A stretch of 64,000 nt of DNA from MFD01213-c1 sp963704405 (GCA_963704405.1 OY969903.1:1178001-1242000); one strand, 5' to 3'. Positions 39,601 through 46,928 are shown, counted from the stretch's first letter. The notes: a model not told the origin generated them from the letters alone. A program made the numbers and translations.

Positions 39601-42543
39601 AGCGGTGGTGGTGGAACCGGCGCTGCAGCGGTCCCCGTCCTGGGCGTTACCACCGGCACGTTCAATATTTCAACCGCCGGCTCCGGATATCTCACCGCTC
39701 CTACTGTCACTATCACCGGCGGCGGTGGAACGGGCGCAACCGCCACCGCGACCATCGACGGAACTGGCGCAGTGACCGGCATCACTATCACCAATCCCGG
39801 CACCGGCTACACCACAGCTCCAACGATTTCTTTCTCCGCCGCTCCCGTCGGTGGAACCACCGCCAGCGGCGGCAGCAATGCCACCAACTTCGCTCTGCTG
39901 GGCATCCAGCAGACCGCCGCCGGAACCGGCTACACCTCGGCTCCGTCAGCAACGCTGACCGCCACCAACGGAACGGCAACGCTGACCACCCCGGCCATGT
40001 CTTCGCTGGCACTGACCGGAAACAGCATCGTCGGCGGCGCTGGAAATATTCAGATTCTGCCGGTCGTCACCGGCAGCGGATCCGGCATCACCAAAACCGG
40101 CGCCGGAACCGTCACCCTCGCTAACAGCAACACCTACAGCGGCGTCAACACCATCAACGGCGGCATCCTCAGCACAACTATCATGGCCAACGGCGGTGTC
40201 GCCAGCAGCCTGGGCACCAGCACCAACGATCCGACCAACCTGGTCCTCAGCGGTGGAACCCTGCAGTACACCGGGCCCGCTGCCAGCACCGATCGGTTGT
40301 TCACTGTAATGCCCAGCGCTGGTTCGATTGATGCCTCCGGCACTGGCGCTCTGACGTTTAATAACGGTGGCGCTATCGTCGCCGGCGATTCCGCCAGCCG
40401 CGCTGCAACGACTGCTTTAACAACAGCCGTGACCGGGCTTCCAAACGTCGCCGATCTGGCCGTGGGCATGAGCGTGACAGGCGCGAATCTGCCCGCCGGC
40501 GAGACCATCACCGCAATTAATGCGGCCGCCAATAGCATCACCATCAGCGCAGCGGGAACAGTTGCAGGTCCTGATACGCTCTCGTTTGGCGCTGCAAATC
40601 GCAACCTGACTCTCACAGGCACCAGCACTGCCGCCAATACCATGGGCAATGTGCTGGCCGACTCCGCCATTGGCGGCAAGCTCGGCGTGGTCAAGTCCGG
40701 TGCAGGCACTTGGCAACTCACTGCCGCCAACACCTACACCGGCAATACAACCGTCAATGCCGGTACCCTCGTAGCGGCTAACACCACCGGATCAGCCACC
40801 GGAACCGGGACCGTCACCCTCAACGGCGGTGTCCTGGCCAGCGGAACGGTGGGTACTGTTGGAGCGGTTACCTTCGGCACCGCAGCCCACACGATCGCTC
40901 CCGGCGGTGTCGGAACTATCGGTGCACTGACTACCGGCGCATTGACCACCAGCGGAACAGCCGGCACGCTCACTACATTGAACTTTGACTTAGGCACCGG
41001 CACTGGCATCGTCACCAACGGTGACTTGTTGACCTTGACCGCCACCCCCACTATTGCCGCCGGCACCGCCATCAGCCTGGGATCCAATATTGGAACGCCC
41101 GGTGTGGATTATCGCCTCATCGGTGACAACACGGCGGGCACCATCACCAGCGGTATTACGCTGGCAAACTTCACCCTTCCAAGCAATCCCGGCGTCACTT
41201 ATTCGCTCAGCAACACGGTGGACTCGGGATTTATTGATCTGGTTGTCGGTGGCGTCGCAGGCCCCGCCAACCTCACCTGGAATAACACAGGCGCAGGCAG
41301 CCCGACCGATGGCGTGACCTGGGATACGGCCAACAACATCAACTGGAACAACGGCACAACCTCCGCCAAGTTCAACACCGGCGACAACGTCACCTTCAAC
41401 GACACCAACAACGGCCATTACGCCGTCACGATCGGCTCGACGGTCACTCCCGGCTCGGTGATCGTCAACAATGCACTGGGCAACACCTATGTCTTCAGCG
41501 GCGCAGGAGCCATCGCCGGCACCGGCAGCTTAACCAAGAACGGAACCGGCGCATTGACCATCAGCACCGCCAATACCTACAGCGGCAACACGAATGTCAA
41601 TGCCGGCACGCTCACCCTTTCCGCCGGCGGCGCCATCGCCAGCGCCAATGTGACGGTCGCTTCCGGAGCCACCGCCAACATCAACGGCCTGCTCACCGGC
41701 ACCCCTGCGGTAACGGCCAACGGCACAGTCAATGTCGGAGCCAACACCGCCAGCGGCATCCTCACCCGGACCTGGGGCTCGCTGTCGATCGGCAGCGGCG
41801 GCGTAGTGACCGTCGCCAATCCTTCCGCCCACGCCAATCGCACCGTGCTGGTCACCAGCTCGCTCGGCCTGAGCGGCTCAACCCCCGGAGCCTGGGCGAG
41901 CAAGCTGGACCTCAATGGCAATGACATGGTCATTCACAATGCCAGCACTGCTGCCGCCAACACCACCTTTGCCAACACCACTGATCAGCTCAAGCAGGGC
42001 TTGAACCTCTCGAGCCCGACGGGCTTCTGGAACGGCTCTGCCGGCATCATCAGCACGGCGGCGGCGAATGACTCCACGCATCTGACTGCTTTGGGCGTGA
42101 TCGTGAACAACGATGGCAGCGGGAATCTGATCTACGGCAGCAGCACGCCGCTGGGTCTGTTTGACGGGCAGAATCCTTCGCTGACGGATGTGTTGGTGAA
42201 GTACACCTACTTTGGCGATGCCGACCTCAGCGGCAAGGTGGACGGCAGCGACTATGCCAAGATCGACAATGGCTTTACCCATCCGGCCTTGAAGGGGTGG
42301 TTCAACGGCGACTTTAACTACGATGGCGTGGTGGATGGCAGCGACTATTCGCTGATCGACAATGCCTTCAACATGCAGCCGACCGGCCCGGGCAGCCAGC
42401 TTGGCGGCTCGCTGCTGGCCAGCACCGCCTCTGAGGTGGCGATCAGTTCCGACAGCAGCTCAGCGGTTCCGGAACCGGGAAGCCTGAGCCTCCTGGGCAT
42501 CGGCGCTGTGGGCCTGATGGCGCGGCGGCGTCGGAAGATGTAA
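33637..42543 (+). CDS. Giant beta-strand-repeat (PATR) surface protein with dockerin-like and PEP-CTERM ends
   Basis: About 2970 residues. A basic segment, KRRSSRLAAK, precedes the signal helix GLLAVAAALAVSAISG, cleaved near AFAD. At least 14 autotransporter-associated beta-strand repeats follow, each like LTKAGAGNLTLTAANTFSG plus TINAGILNF (clear at 34651, 34921, 36436, 36822, 38094, 38310, 40086, 40690 and 41530). These form a beta-helix. A separate Gly/Thr repeat block lies at about 39600-39990 (GGGGTGATATATIDGTG). Near the end, GDADLSGKVDGSDYAKIDNG and DFNYDGVVDGSDYSLIDNA are paired calcium-loop, dockerin-like repeats. The protein ends VPEPGSLSLLGIGAVGLMAR plus RRRKM, a PEP-CTERM exosortase sorting signal. 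It is probably exported and displayed on the surface. No exosortase gene is in the window. The start is uncertain: ATG 33637 lacks a ribosome site. Confidence 0.85.
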   Translation: MCLSFLIAEAENASFSQCAKSASNGILSNELKSGEPGNSQRATFPKRRSSRLAAKGLLAVAAALAVSAISGQHAFADTYDKTNDANNLNLPGSWTDLTTPGNTGVLAPGVGDIAQWSSTLTAANATNLGGNLSWLGIKIANPGGAVTINADGNTLTLGASGIDLSTATQNLTLNNLLTLSAAQGWNVATGRILTVGGNVDNGGFLLTTQGAGNSVITGILSDTGGLTLAGTGAVTLSGANTYSGNTTLTSGTLNINNATALGTGNFNIGGGVINNSSAAAITLTNNNVQNWNGDFTFTGTQALNLGTGAVTMSASRAVTVSASTLTVGGVISGAGFGLTKAGAGNLTLTAANTFSGPVTINAGILNFNSISALGTGTAITFGGGTLQYAGNNDDISARTVTLTGNATIDTGASNVTFANSIGNSGIGGLTKAGTGTLTLSAANAYSGATSINAGVLNFASLNSLGTGTAINLAAGTLQYGAGNTADITSRTVTVSNNAAIIDFSANSVSYANPINGTNTLTLNSTGGAATVTLNAANAYSGPLILNTGVTVKLGNALALQNDIDVTVNAGSNINFNGLAAATIGGLAGAANLTLNGTSLTLLNANNGAYSGALGDGSAVSSLTKTGTATIANAGITGSIFSNAMVQNLTGTNTYTGATTVNGGIIQLNFQASGAPVTNIISASSPLVLGGGMLDIVGSAGANIQTFNGTTLNAGASQAFAAKNAGSATLNFGALTRNIGSTITFHGRPQGTGSTSRVGGNGGDGTETTISSNTDFTSVGGKKSIIGGYAVFVNNTNVTTTYTWAVSAGTGTVAGNITGLATANYSTTYTATTDVDSAIGTPSTAGAMTINSLRFNNAGSYALTLGGTLTIASGGILETPFVTSGGSNPVSIGGSNLTSANGKDLIFILDNNATTVDQMTVTSNIVDNGATSIGLTKSGPGVLTLAPATANTFTGPINVNYGTLQLGNANAFNTAAPPSVTLGASSSMSAIGQSNIYNFGSGVLQLNGNSATVASLSSNPLQPGTAIVRNTSATPVTLTVNAASASSSFAGTIIDGVGGGALSLTKLGSNTFTLRGANTYTGTTTVNGGTLALVSASNNIASSKTISIGPSGTLDVTGVTGGFTLGGTQTLSGSGTIAGAVSAPSGAIINPGGSGVVGQLTAGGLSLASNSVVNFDFGTGNDLINVTGTNGLSFNGSAGGIKLNILNAGGTTPFTTPGTYNLFQYSGAIGGTGISALSDFNLPAGTSATFGTSGNFVTLTLGVAIVPTWNLPGSGTWNDPNSWNPIGIPNGAGQSALFSTSIGANSSVTLDGSKTLGTMSFNNAANSYTINPGTGGSLILDNGASSAHLNGTAGTHTIAVPVVLNSNLAASMTGGSLTVSGVVSEGSAGKSLSVDGSAGTLVLSNANTYTGGTTINGATLQIANNQALGTGALTFAGLGSLQAGAAALSPTNTISMAAGAVGTVDTQAFTMTLASAITSADATSTFAKSGSGTLILTGAKAYTGGTTINAGTLQLGNGATIGSLAGGAVIDNGTLAFNNTAGAQTFANTISGNGSLSQIGNNVLTLSGNNTFSGGMTINGGTVTLNGTGQTAAGTGTITILNNGTLNLNPAAAGAGSMANGVFIGAGQTGNIVNTNIANEGWSGPLTGSGTLNISPFAGSTRSKIFGDWSGFTGTANIGVGESRFNIGTFDGSHAAFTLAPATTLYSAVANATINLGSLTGTGTFGGPATTSANATWQIGNLVGAGTTDIFLGTASNGAAGAQTSITMMGAGTLDLAGNNSFTGAIGVNQGTLTFVGATSAPPTNASINMGTATTTGTLDLSGFNFIIAGLTTAAGTPAGNTIGNSSTSSASAITYTANTSTFAGNIVDTLGAGNQSVSLTVTGGSLTLSGANGYTGGTNITAGTVRTGSTGALGFGGLITPGRTPGATQVAAGATLDLNGQTITEPITLAGSLINGTAATTAILTTGVKGAGVSTVSGPFSGNAAVSYSGGGGTGAAAVPVLGVTTGTFNISTAGSGYLTAPTVTITGGGGTGATATATIDGTGAVTGITITNPGTGYTTAPTISFSAAPVGGTTASGGSNATNFALLGIQQTAAGTGYTSAPSATLTATNGTATLTTPAMSSLALTGNSIVGGAGNIQILPVVTGSGSGITKTGAGTVTLANSNTYSGVNTINGGILSTTIMANGGVASSLGTSTNDPTNLVLSGGTLQYTGPAASTDRLFTVMPSAGSIDASGTGALTFNNGGAIVAGDSASRAATTALTTAVTGLPNVADLAVGMSVTGANLPAGETITAINAAANSITISAAGTVAGPDTLSFGAANRNLTLTGTSTAANTMGNVLADSAIGGKLGVVKSGAGTWQLTAANTYTGNTTVNAGTLVAANTTGSATGTGTVTLNGGVLASGTVGTVGAVTFGTAAHTIAPGGVGTIGALTTGALTTSGTAGTLTTLNFDLGTGTGIVTNGDLLTLTATPTIAAGTAISLGSNIGTPGVDYRLIGDNTAGTITSGITLANFTLPSNPGVTYSLSNTVDSGFIDLVVGGVAGPANLTWNNTGAGSPTDGVTWDTANNINWNNGTTSAKFNTGDNVTFNDTNNGHYAVTIGSTVTPGSVIVNNALGNTYVFSGAGAIAGTGSLTKNGTGALTISTANTYSGNTNVNAGTLTLSAGGAIASANVTVASGATANINGLLTGTPAVTANGTVNVGANTASGILTRTWGSLSIGSGGVVTVANPSAHANRTVLVTSSLGLSGSTPGAWASKLDLNGNDMVIHNASTAAANTTFANTTDQLKQGLNLSSPTGFWNGSAGIISTAAANDSTHLTALGVIVNNDGSGNLIYGSSTPLGLFDGQNPSLTDVLVKYTYFGDADLSGKVDGSDYAKIDNGFTHPALKGWFNGDFNYDGVVDGSDYSLIDNAFNMQPTGPGSQLGGSLLASTASEVAISSDSSSAVPEPGSLSLLGIGAVGLMARRRRKM

Positions 42544-42574
42544 GAAGAATTGGTAGTTAATAGCATCCTCCGCT

Positions 42575-42613
42575 GCGGCGGCCGTTCAGAATGATCGGCC
42601 GCCGCTTCTTTTT
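42575..42613 (+). terminator. Rho-independent terminator of the giant surface-protein gene
   Basis: GCGGCGGCCG and CGGCCGCCGC form a perfect ten-base stem with an 11-base loop, followed by TTCTTTTT. It lies 31 bases after the stop codon. Confidence 0.88.
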
Positions 42614-42822
42614 GCGCAGATTTTGCATTGGTATTCTGGAGACAGAAGCGCGCGGTGGAGATCCAGCAACCACCGTGGCAATCCCCGGACAAAAACTCTG
42701 GAACCGATGGCGATACCGCAACCAACAAGACGCATCAGGCAAACCCGGAAATGGCACATCAAACCATCCGCTTGTGCCTTGGATAAACTGATTTTTGGTT
42801 TTTTGAAGTGAGTCTTTTTCTT

Positions 42823-42855
42823 CCGCAGGATGCGTCAACGTCCTGCGGTTTTTTT
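42823..42855 (+). terminator. Second rho-independent terminator downstream
   Basis: CCGCAGGA and TCCTGCGG form an eight-base stem with a ten-base loop, followed by seven T. It ends a stretch of about 210 bases after the first terminator, so an independent short transcript may end here. Confidence 0.82.
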
Positions 42856-42965
42856 ATATCGTCGCCGCGACGCATTCGGTCCCAGATTCAAAAAATTCCT
42901 CGTTGGATCCCTTCCCGCGACTCCCGGATTTTGCAAAGGATAAGGCACGCCTGGTTCATTTGTAG

Positions 42966-43162
42966 CATGTATCCGTAGCGGCGGAAGCAGTTGGCCGCGT
43001 CGGATGGGGTAATCTGCTCCAGCACCGACTGCATCATCGTCCACAACTCTTCACGCGTTCGCTGGGCCAGTGATCGCAGCAGGCGCACCTGGCCTTGGCG
43101 AAGATCATCTCGAACGGATTTAGATCAGGGAAGATATGGCGGCAGGAACAGCGCCGCCACGC
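42966..43162 (-). pseudogene. IS630-family transposase, C-terminal relic with frameshifts
   Basis: On the minus strand three short pieces in shifting frames read together as the end of an IS630/Tc1-type transposase. The first piece ends in AALFLPPYLP. After an extra T the next gives DLNPFEMIFAK, the family's DLNPIE/K box with the last catalytic Glu. After another shift the third gives VRLLRSLAQRTREELWTMMQ and ITPSDAANCFRRYGY, the usual C-terminal helix and tail. The first two-thirds of the transposase and any terminal inverted repeats were not found. This is an inactive fragment of a past insertion next to the giant surface-protein gene. Confidence 0.75.
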
Positions 43163-43981
43163 GTTTGGCCGCCATCCCACTTGCCTCAGCGGAAGTTTTC
43201 CCGCTCTATTCTTCAATGCGGAATGACCAAATGATTCCCTTAATGATCCCACAGATGAAAGGGAACTTTCAACACATTCCCTTGGGGCCGGCAATAAATC
43301 ATCGCCGACCGCTTTTCATGCGCCAAGCATGTCATGTAATTGGCACCTTGTGGGAGTGGCACGGAGGCTGTGGACTGCGATTTAGGCAGAAAATCAATCC
43401 GTTGCAAGCTTTGCATGAAAATGATTCGCGATCCCTCATTTTATTACCGCAATTACCACAAAATTATATATAATTTTTCGGACATCTCTATGAGCATTTT
43501 CAACGGTTATTTGGCACTTAATTTATTAAACAGGGTTTACTAAGCCTCTGGAACGGAAATCGATTGCATTCAACTCCCACGGCAAGGCTGTTTGATTCCA
43601 TAACAATTCCATCATTTTTCTTGCAAGATTCAGAATTCCGTGGCATTATATGAGGCTTAATGTAACCGATACTCAGACAGCTTTGCGGCGGTAAAAGGCG
43701 AAAGACGCTCAGCAGGTCGGGTATCACATGTCGTTATGGCAATTAAATCTCATTAGGAGTAGGTTGCTCAAGTAACGCACTCTGCTTAACCGCCACCATA
43801 AAGGGTGGCCCATTTGGAAATCTGCCATTGTCGCCAGTGCGCAACTGATGCAGGCGGTTGTGGTATATTTATTCGGTTGCATGTCCTTTTGTCGTTTAGC
43901 TGAGATACTTTTCCGCTTGACTGGCATTTGCGGTTAGATCGTTAATATAATCGAAGAATGCCAATATTTTATGAGGTTTCC

Positions 43982-44878
43982 ATGAAACGTCGCACAGCTT
44001 TTACATTGGTCGAGTTGCTCGTCGTCATCGGCATTATCGCAGTGCTGATTGGCCTCCTCCTGCCCGCGTTGAATCGGGCCAGATATAGTGCCAAACGTGT
44101 GGAGTGTGCCGCGTATTTGCGCCAAATTGGAATGGCGGCGGTGAATTATGCGAACGACAACAAGGGCTTCCTGCCGCCTTTTCAAGGCGACAACGGAACG
44201 AAGACTTTCAATGTCGACGCTAATTTTCCAGGGATCTATCGCCCTTGGTCAACTGCCAGTTCGACATTCGCGTTTCCGCTTCTAAGCCAAGCTAATAGCG
44301 GCACAAGGGATGAAGGTTCAGGAATCGGGCGACTGGTTGCTTATAAGTACCTGAAATCGCCGTTGGCCCCAGATTCTCGTTGGCCGTATGCAGTAAAGAT
44401 TATGAAATGCCCTTCTTGGACCGACTTAGTAGACCCTTCGGCGGGTTATTATTTCTTTAATCCACATGTTGCGGAGTACAAGGATCCGGTTACACTCGTA
44501 AACGTCGCTCAGATGCGATGGAAGAAGATCTTAAATTTCGGCAAAGTTCCCCGCACCCCGGCGCCTCAGGTGAACAAGGGAACCGGGGTGACAAAAACAG
44601 ATTTTTTCCCTGATATTGGATATGCACTCTGCGTGGATCCGATCAACGATTTGGGATGGGCGACACATGTTATGGGCCATACGCGTTCATGGAATATTCT
44701 TTACGGTGATGGACATGTAAGCATTGTTAACGTTAACGACCATGCGAGCCGTGCTGGTGGAAATTTCGCTCGCTTAGAAGACCTACTCCAATACCTCGAA
44801 TTGGTGGCCTCATCAAACAACCTCACTGCCGGACATATAGGTATCGGGAATACCTACAACTGGGTACCGCAATACTAG
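43982..44878 (+). CDS. Type II secretion/pilin-like pseudopilin with C-terminal H-X9-DG motif
   Basis: A 298-residue protein. MKRRTAFTLVELLVVIGI is a class III prepilin signal: the peptidase would cut before Phe, and the Glu five residues on is present. The hydrophobic helix continues to LLLPALNRARYSAK. The globular part is Planctomycetes/Verrucomicrobia-specific and ends with HTRSWNILYGDGHV, exactly His-X9-Asp-Gly. Such proteins occur in large families and are thought to form pseudopili of a secretion system or surface fibres. I chose ATG 43982 because GAGG lies just upstream and it directly precedes the signal. A terminator and then a group IIC intron follow. Confidence 0.88.
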   Translation: MKRRTAFTLVELLVVIGIIAVLIGLLLPALNRARYSAKRVECAAYLRQIGMAAVNYANDNKGFLPPFQGDNGTKTFNVDANFPGIYRPWSTASSTFAFPLLSQANSGTRDEGSGIGRLVAYKYLKSPLAPDSRWPYAVKIMKCPSWTDLVDPSAGYYFFNPHVAEYKDPVTLVNVAQMRWKKILNFGKVPRTPAPQVNKGTGVTKTDFFPDIGYALCVDPINDLGWATHVMGHTRSWNILYGDGHVSIVNVNDHASRAGGNFARLEDLLQYLELVASSNNLTAGHIGIGNTYNWVPQY

Positions 44879-44990
44879 TTTTAACGGCAATTAGGTCTAA
44901 TGCGAACTGAAGGAAAATGATCTCTTGAAGCTAGAGCGAGGTTTTGACACCCTAGATAAGGGATAATTTGCTTGCACATTTTGGGCTTAG

Positions 44991-45021
44991 AACCCGCAGC
45001 GCCAGCGCTGCGGGTTTTTTT
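44991..45021 (+). terminator. Rho-independent terminator, target site of the intron
   Basis: ACCCGCAGCGC and GCGCTGCGGGT form an 11-base stem with a two-base CA loop, followed by a T-run. It ends the pseudopilin transcript. The group IIC intron starts about four bases after the T-run, as expected for a class that integrates next to terminator hairpins. Confidence 0.9.
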
Positions 45022-45350
45022 AATGCGCGCTGCGCATGTTGGATATCCCGGAGGGAAAAGTCCTTTGACCAGCTTGATAAACGAAGGTCAAGCCAAACGC
45101 AAGGGCGTTGCCGTGAGGTGGGGTCTAAAGGAAGCGTCGAGGCGACAGTCACGGCCTGATGAACATCGGACGAGTCGATATAAGACCACAAAGTCCACAG
45201 CAAAGGGCGCAAGCCCTTCGCGACCCATCAAGGAATGCGGACATAAAGTCGGCGGGCGTGTGACGTGTGACAAAGGAGATCGAACTTACCGCGGGAGATC
45301 TGCCGTGTGTCCAAAGCGCGTGTCCAGGACTGGCCCGCTCGTAAGGGAGA

Positions 45351-45545
45351 ATGACCGCACGGCAGAGGGCGGAGCAGCTCGAAGGACACGATGAACTCAG
45401 CGTTGGCAAAGATCTGGCGGCCCAAACCGCCGGGAGCATGCACAACGTCTGGCGGATCAGCCGCAGTCCGGCGATGAGCATCGCACTTCCAAATCGACTG
45501 TGGGAACGTCTGGGATTACCGAAGTTGTCAGCGGCCGTCCGCTGA
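45351..45545 (+). pseudogene. Remnant of group II intron reverse transcriptase/maturase
   Basis: A 64-codon frame in domain IV of the intron. Its second half, NVWRISRSPAMSIALPNRLW plus ERLGLPKLS, resembles the conserved C-terminal end of IIC reverse transcriptases (WRIxxSPxxxxALxNxxxxxxGL). The first half may be the original N-terminus fused by a large internal deletion. The polymerase domain with its YADD box is absent, so it cannot be active. Confidence 0.65.
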
Positions 45546-45560
45546 CAGAGCATCAACCGA

Positions 45561-45592
45561 ACCGCCGGATGCGAACCCGCATATTCGGTGGT
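45561..45592 (+). ncRNA. Group IIC intron domain V
   Basis: ACCGCCGGATGCG pairs with CGCATATTCGGTGGT around an AACC tetraloop. The lower helix has nine pairs, then a two-base bulge (AT) on the 3' strand, then four closing pairs. This is the defining domain V shape. The CGC catalytic triad at 45563-45565 is the IIC variant; other classes have AGC. Confidence 0.85.
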
Positions 45593-45595
45593 GGT

Positions 45596-45628
45596 GGGAG
45601 GGGAGGGGAGGGGAGGGGAGGGGAGGGG
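45596..45628 (+). repeat. GGGGA microsatellite and G-quadruplex motif in intron domain VI
   Basis: Seven consecutive G-runs (one of three, six of four) are each separated by a single A. This is a five-base tandem repeat with a textbook G-quadruplex pattern. It lies at the base of domain VI, which in other IIC introns is a short helix, so it is a local expansion. Confidence 0.9.
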
Positions 45629-45652
45629 CGGTGATGCCACCCCCATCCCGAT

Positions 45653-45902
45653 TACTTTGGTCCTGCCACAACGCCACGTCTCGGCGACAGCATCCCGATG
45701 AGAACCAGTCGATACCAAATGAGCCGTCGGCATTGCTGAATTTTGCTGATATTGGTGCAGTTTTTAACGATAAAGCCATGCCTTTTGGTGTGGCCATTAA
45801 TTTGCTCTCCTCCCTTTAGATTTTCCGCACAAAGTTGTCTTAAACGACGTATGAAAACATCGTGGAATGCGATCAGAAAACCAATTGGTAAGGAGCCATA
45901 TT
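45653..45902. other. Leader region of the second pseudopilin gene
   Basis: This stretch lies between the intron end and the pseudopilin start. It has a frame ending at 45819 (PNEPSALLNFADIGAVFNDK) that could be the tail of a disrupted gene, but nothing recognisable. The ribosome binding site AAGGAG lies at 45889-45894. Confidence 0.35.
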
Positions 45903-46886
45903 ATGTGTCTTCGTAATAATGTTCAAAGCCGTCCTCGATCGGGTTTTACCCTCGTTGAGCTCCTTGTAGTCATCGGAATTATTGCCGTGCTGATTGGCAT
46001 TCTGCTGCCGGCTCTTTCCAAGGCCCGCTATCAGGCTGCAATCGTCGCCTGCGAATCCAATCTGCGGCAGATCGTCATCGCATCAACGATGTATGCCGGC
46101 GAAAACCACGGCATGCTCCCCGAGCGTTCCGGGGGTGAAGCCGCCATGAAAACGGCGACACCCGGCAGCGGCGCAATGCGCTGTGGTGTGCCTGAATATT
46201 CCTACATGACCTATGGCAGTTCATCCTTTGCAACAGCTCCCGACCCTGGCGCGAACATTGGCCGCCTTATTTATACCGGCTACCTCGGAAAGCGGCCCAA
46301 CGGGCTGAACGACGCCACCACCGCCCCGCGCAGCGTTGAGAGCTGGATGCCCATTCGCTACTGTCCTGGTCAGTCCGCTCAAGGTAAAGCTGCCGTAAAT
46401 GGCCCATCCAGTTACTACACCAGTTATCAATACAACCCCCACTGGGCGGCCTCAAGTGCTCCGCCGCCGGCCGGTTCAGCCGCGGCCGCCACCGGCAACG
46501 CCAGCCGCTATCGCACTTTTCAAGGCTTAAGCAAGTATAAGGCCTTGGTCTGCGACATGCTCTTCGATGGTGCGACACTCTCCCACGTCCGTGGTAATAA
46601 GGTCACTGTAAACATCGGCTTCAAGGATGGACACGTCGCGCCCGTTCTGGACACCTACTTACTGAGCCCCTCGTATTTCAATATGCACGTCAGTGGAAAT
46701 CCAAATACGCGGCAGTTTGACGATATGCTGGACCTTTTGGAGGTCGAAGCTGACGGCCGCGACCCACACACAACAGCCGCAGATCCAAAAGAAGGACAGC
46801 TTGCGAGTCCGGGCGCTGCCGGCTTCTGGGTGAACCGCGAGAAGAATGACGCCGCTCATACCAACAGCCCCGTGCCCTGGTTCTAA
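45903..46886 (+). CDS. Pseudopilin-like protein (prepilin signal, DGHV motif)
   Basis: A 327-residue paralogue of the gene at 43982. The prepilin signal SRPRSGFTLVELLVVIGI is followed by ILLPALSKARYQA; the membrane helix is nearly identical to the first copy and the rest differs. The C-terminal signature is LSHVRGNKV then GFKDGHV, a variant with 13 residues between His and Asp-Gly, compared with nine in the neighbour. ATG 45903 is preceded by AAGGAG at good spacing; an earlier in-frame ATG at 45867 is less likely. It probably forms part of a secretion pseudopilus or surface fibre. A good terminator follows, so it is monocistronic. Confidence 0.88.
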   Translation: MCLRNNVQSRPRSGFTLVELLVVIGIIAVLIGILLPALSKARYQAAIVACESNLRQIVIASTMYAGENHGMLPERSGGEAAMKTATPGSGAMRCGVPEYSYMTYGSSSFATAPDPGANIGRLIYTGYLGKRPNGLNDATTAPRSVESWMPIRYCPGQSAQGKAAVNGPSSYYTSYQYNPHWAASSAPPPAGSAAAATGNASRYRTFQGLSKYKALVCDMLFDGATLSHVRGNKVTVNIGFKDGHVAPVLDTYLLSPSYFNMHVSGNPNTRQFDDMLDLLEVEADGRDPHTTAADPKEGQLASPGAAGFWVNREKNDAAHTNSPVPWF

Positions 46887-46928
46887 CCCTTGAGGAATTC
46901 TGATCCGTTCATTCTAAAAATAGTGAAC

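Larger units (their letters stand above)
42544..43981. other. Intergenic/accessory region with terminators and a transposase relic
   Basis: This 1.4-kb region holds two terminators (42575-42613 and 42823-42855) and an IS630 transposase remnant (42966-43162). The rest, about 43165-43980, is AT-rich and has no recognisable gene. A -10-like TATAAT lies at 43946-43951, 36 bases before the pseudopilin start, without an evident -35 box. Frames present between the two terminators (62-66 codons) match no family I know. Confidence 0.55.
45025..45652 (+). mobile_element. Compact group IIC intron, mostly ORF-less
   Basis: The 5' end GCGCGC fits the GYGYG intron start. Domain I words match the well-studied Oceanobacillus IIC intron: CCAAACGCAAGGGCG (45093-45107), then TCTAAAGGAAGCG and a GATGAACATCGGAC stretch. 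At the 3' end a complete domain V (45561-45592) is followed by a domain VI helix with a candidate bulged branch-point A eight bases before the end, and the terminal CCCGAT. Self-splicing group II introns are ribozymes that retrotranspose through their encoded reverse transcriptase. Here domain IV holds only a short remnant of that protein (45351-45545), so mobility would need a helper. Insertion directly behind a terminator is the known IIC target preference. The ends are estimated by pattern and may be off by a few bases. Confidence 0.85.

Noticed and set aside
42614..42822. Cyclic di-GMP-type riboswitch between the tandem terminators
   Set aside because: A GGCAAACCCGGAAATGG stretch looked suggestive, but the conserved GEMM core and the paired helices could not be found.
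45149..45733. 194-codon minus-strand frame across the intron
   Set aside because: It runs antisense to a structured intron RNA and encodes a low-complexity proline/serine run from the GGGGA repeat.
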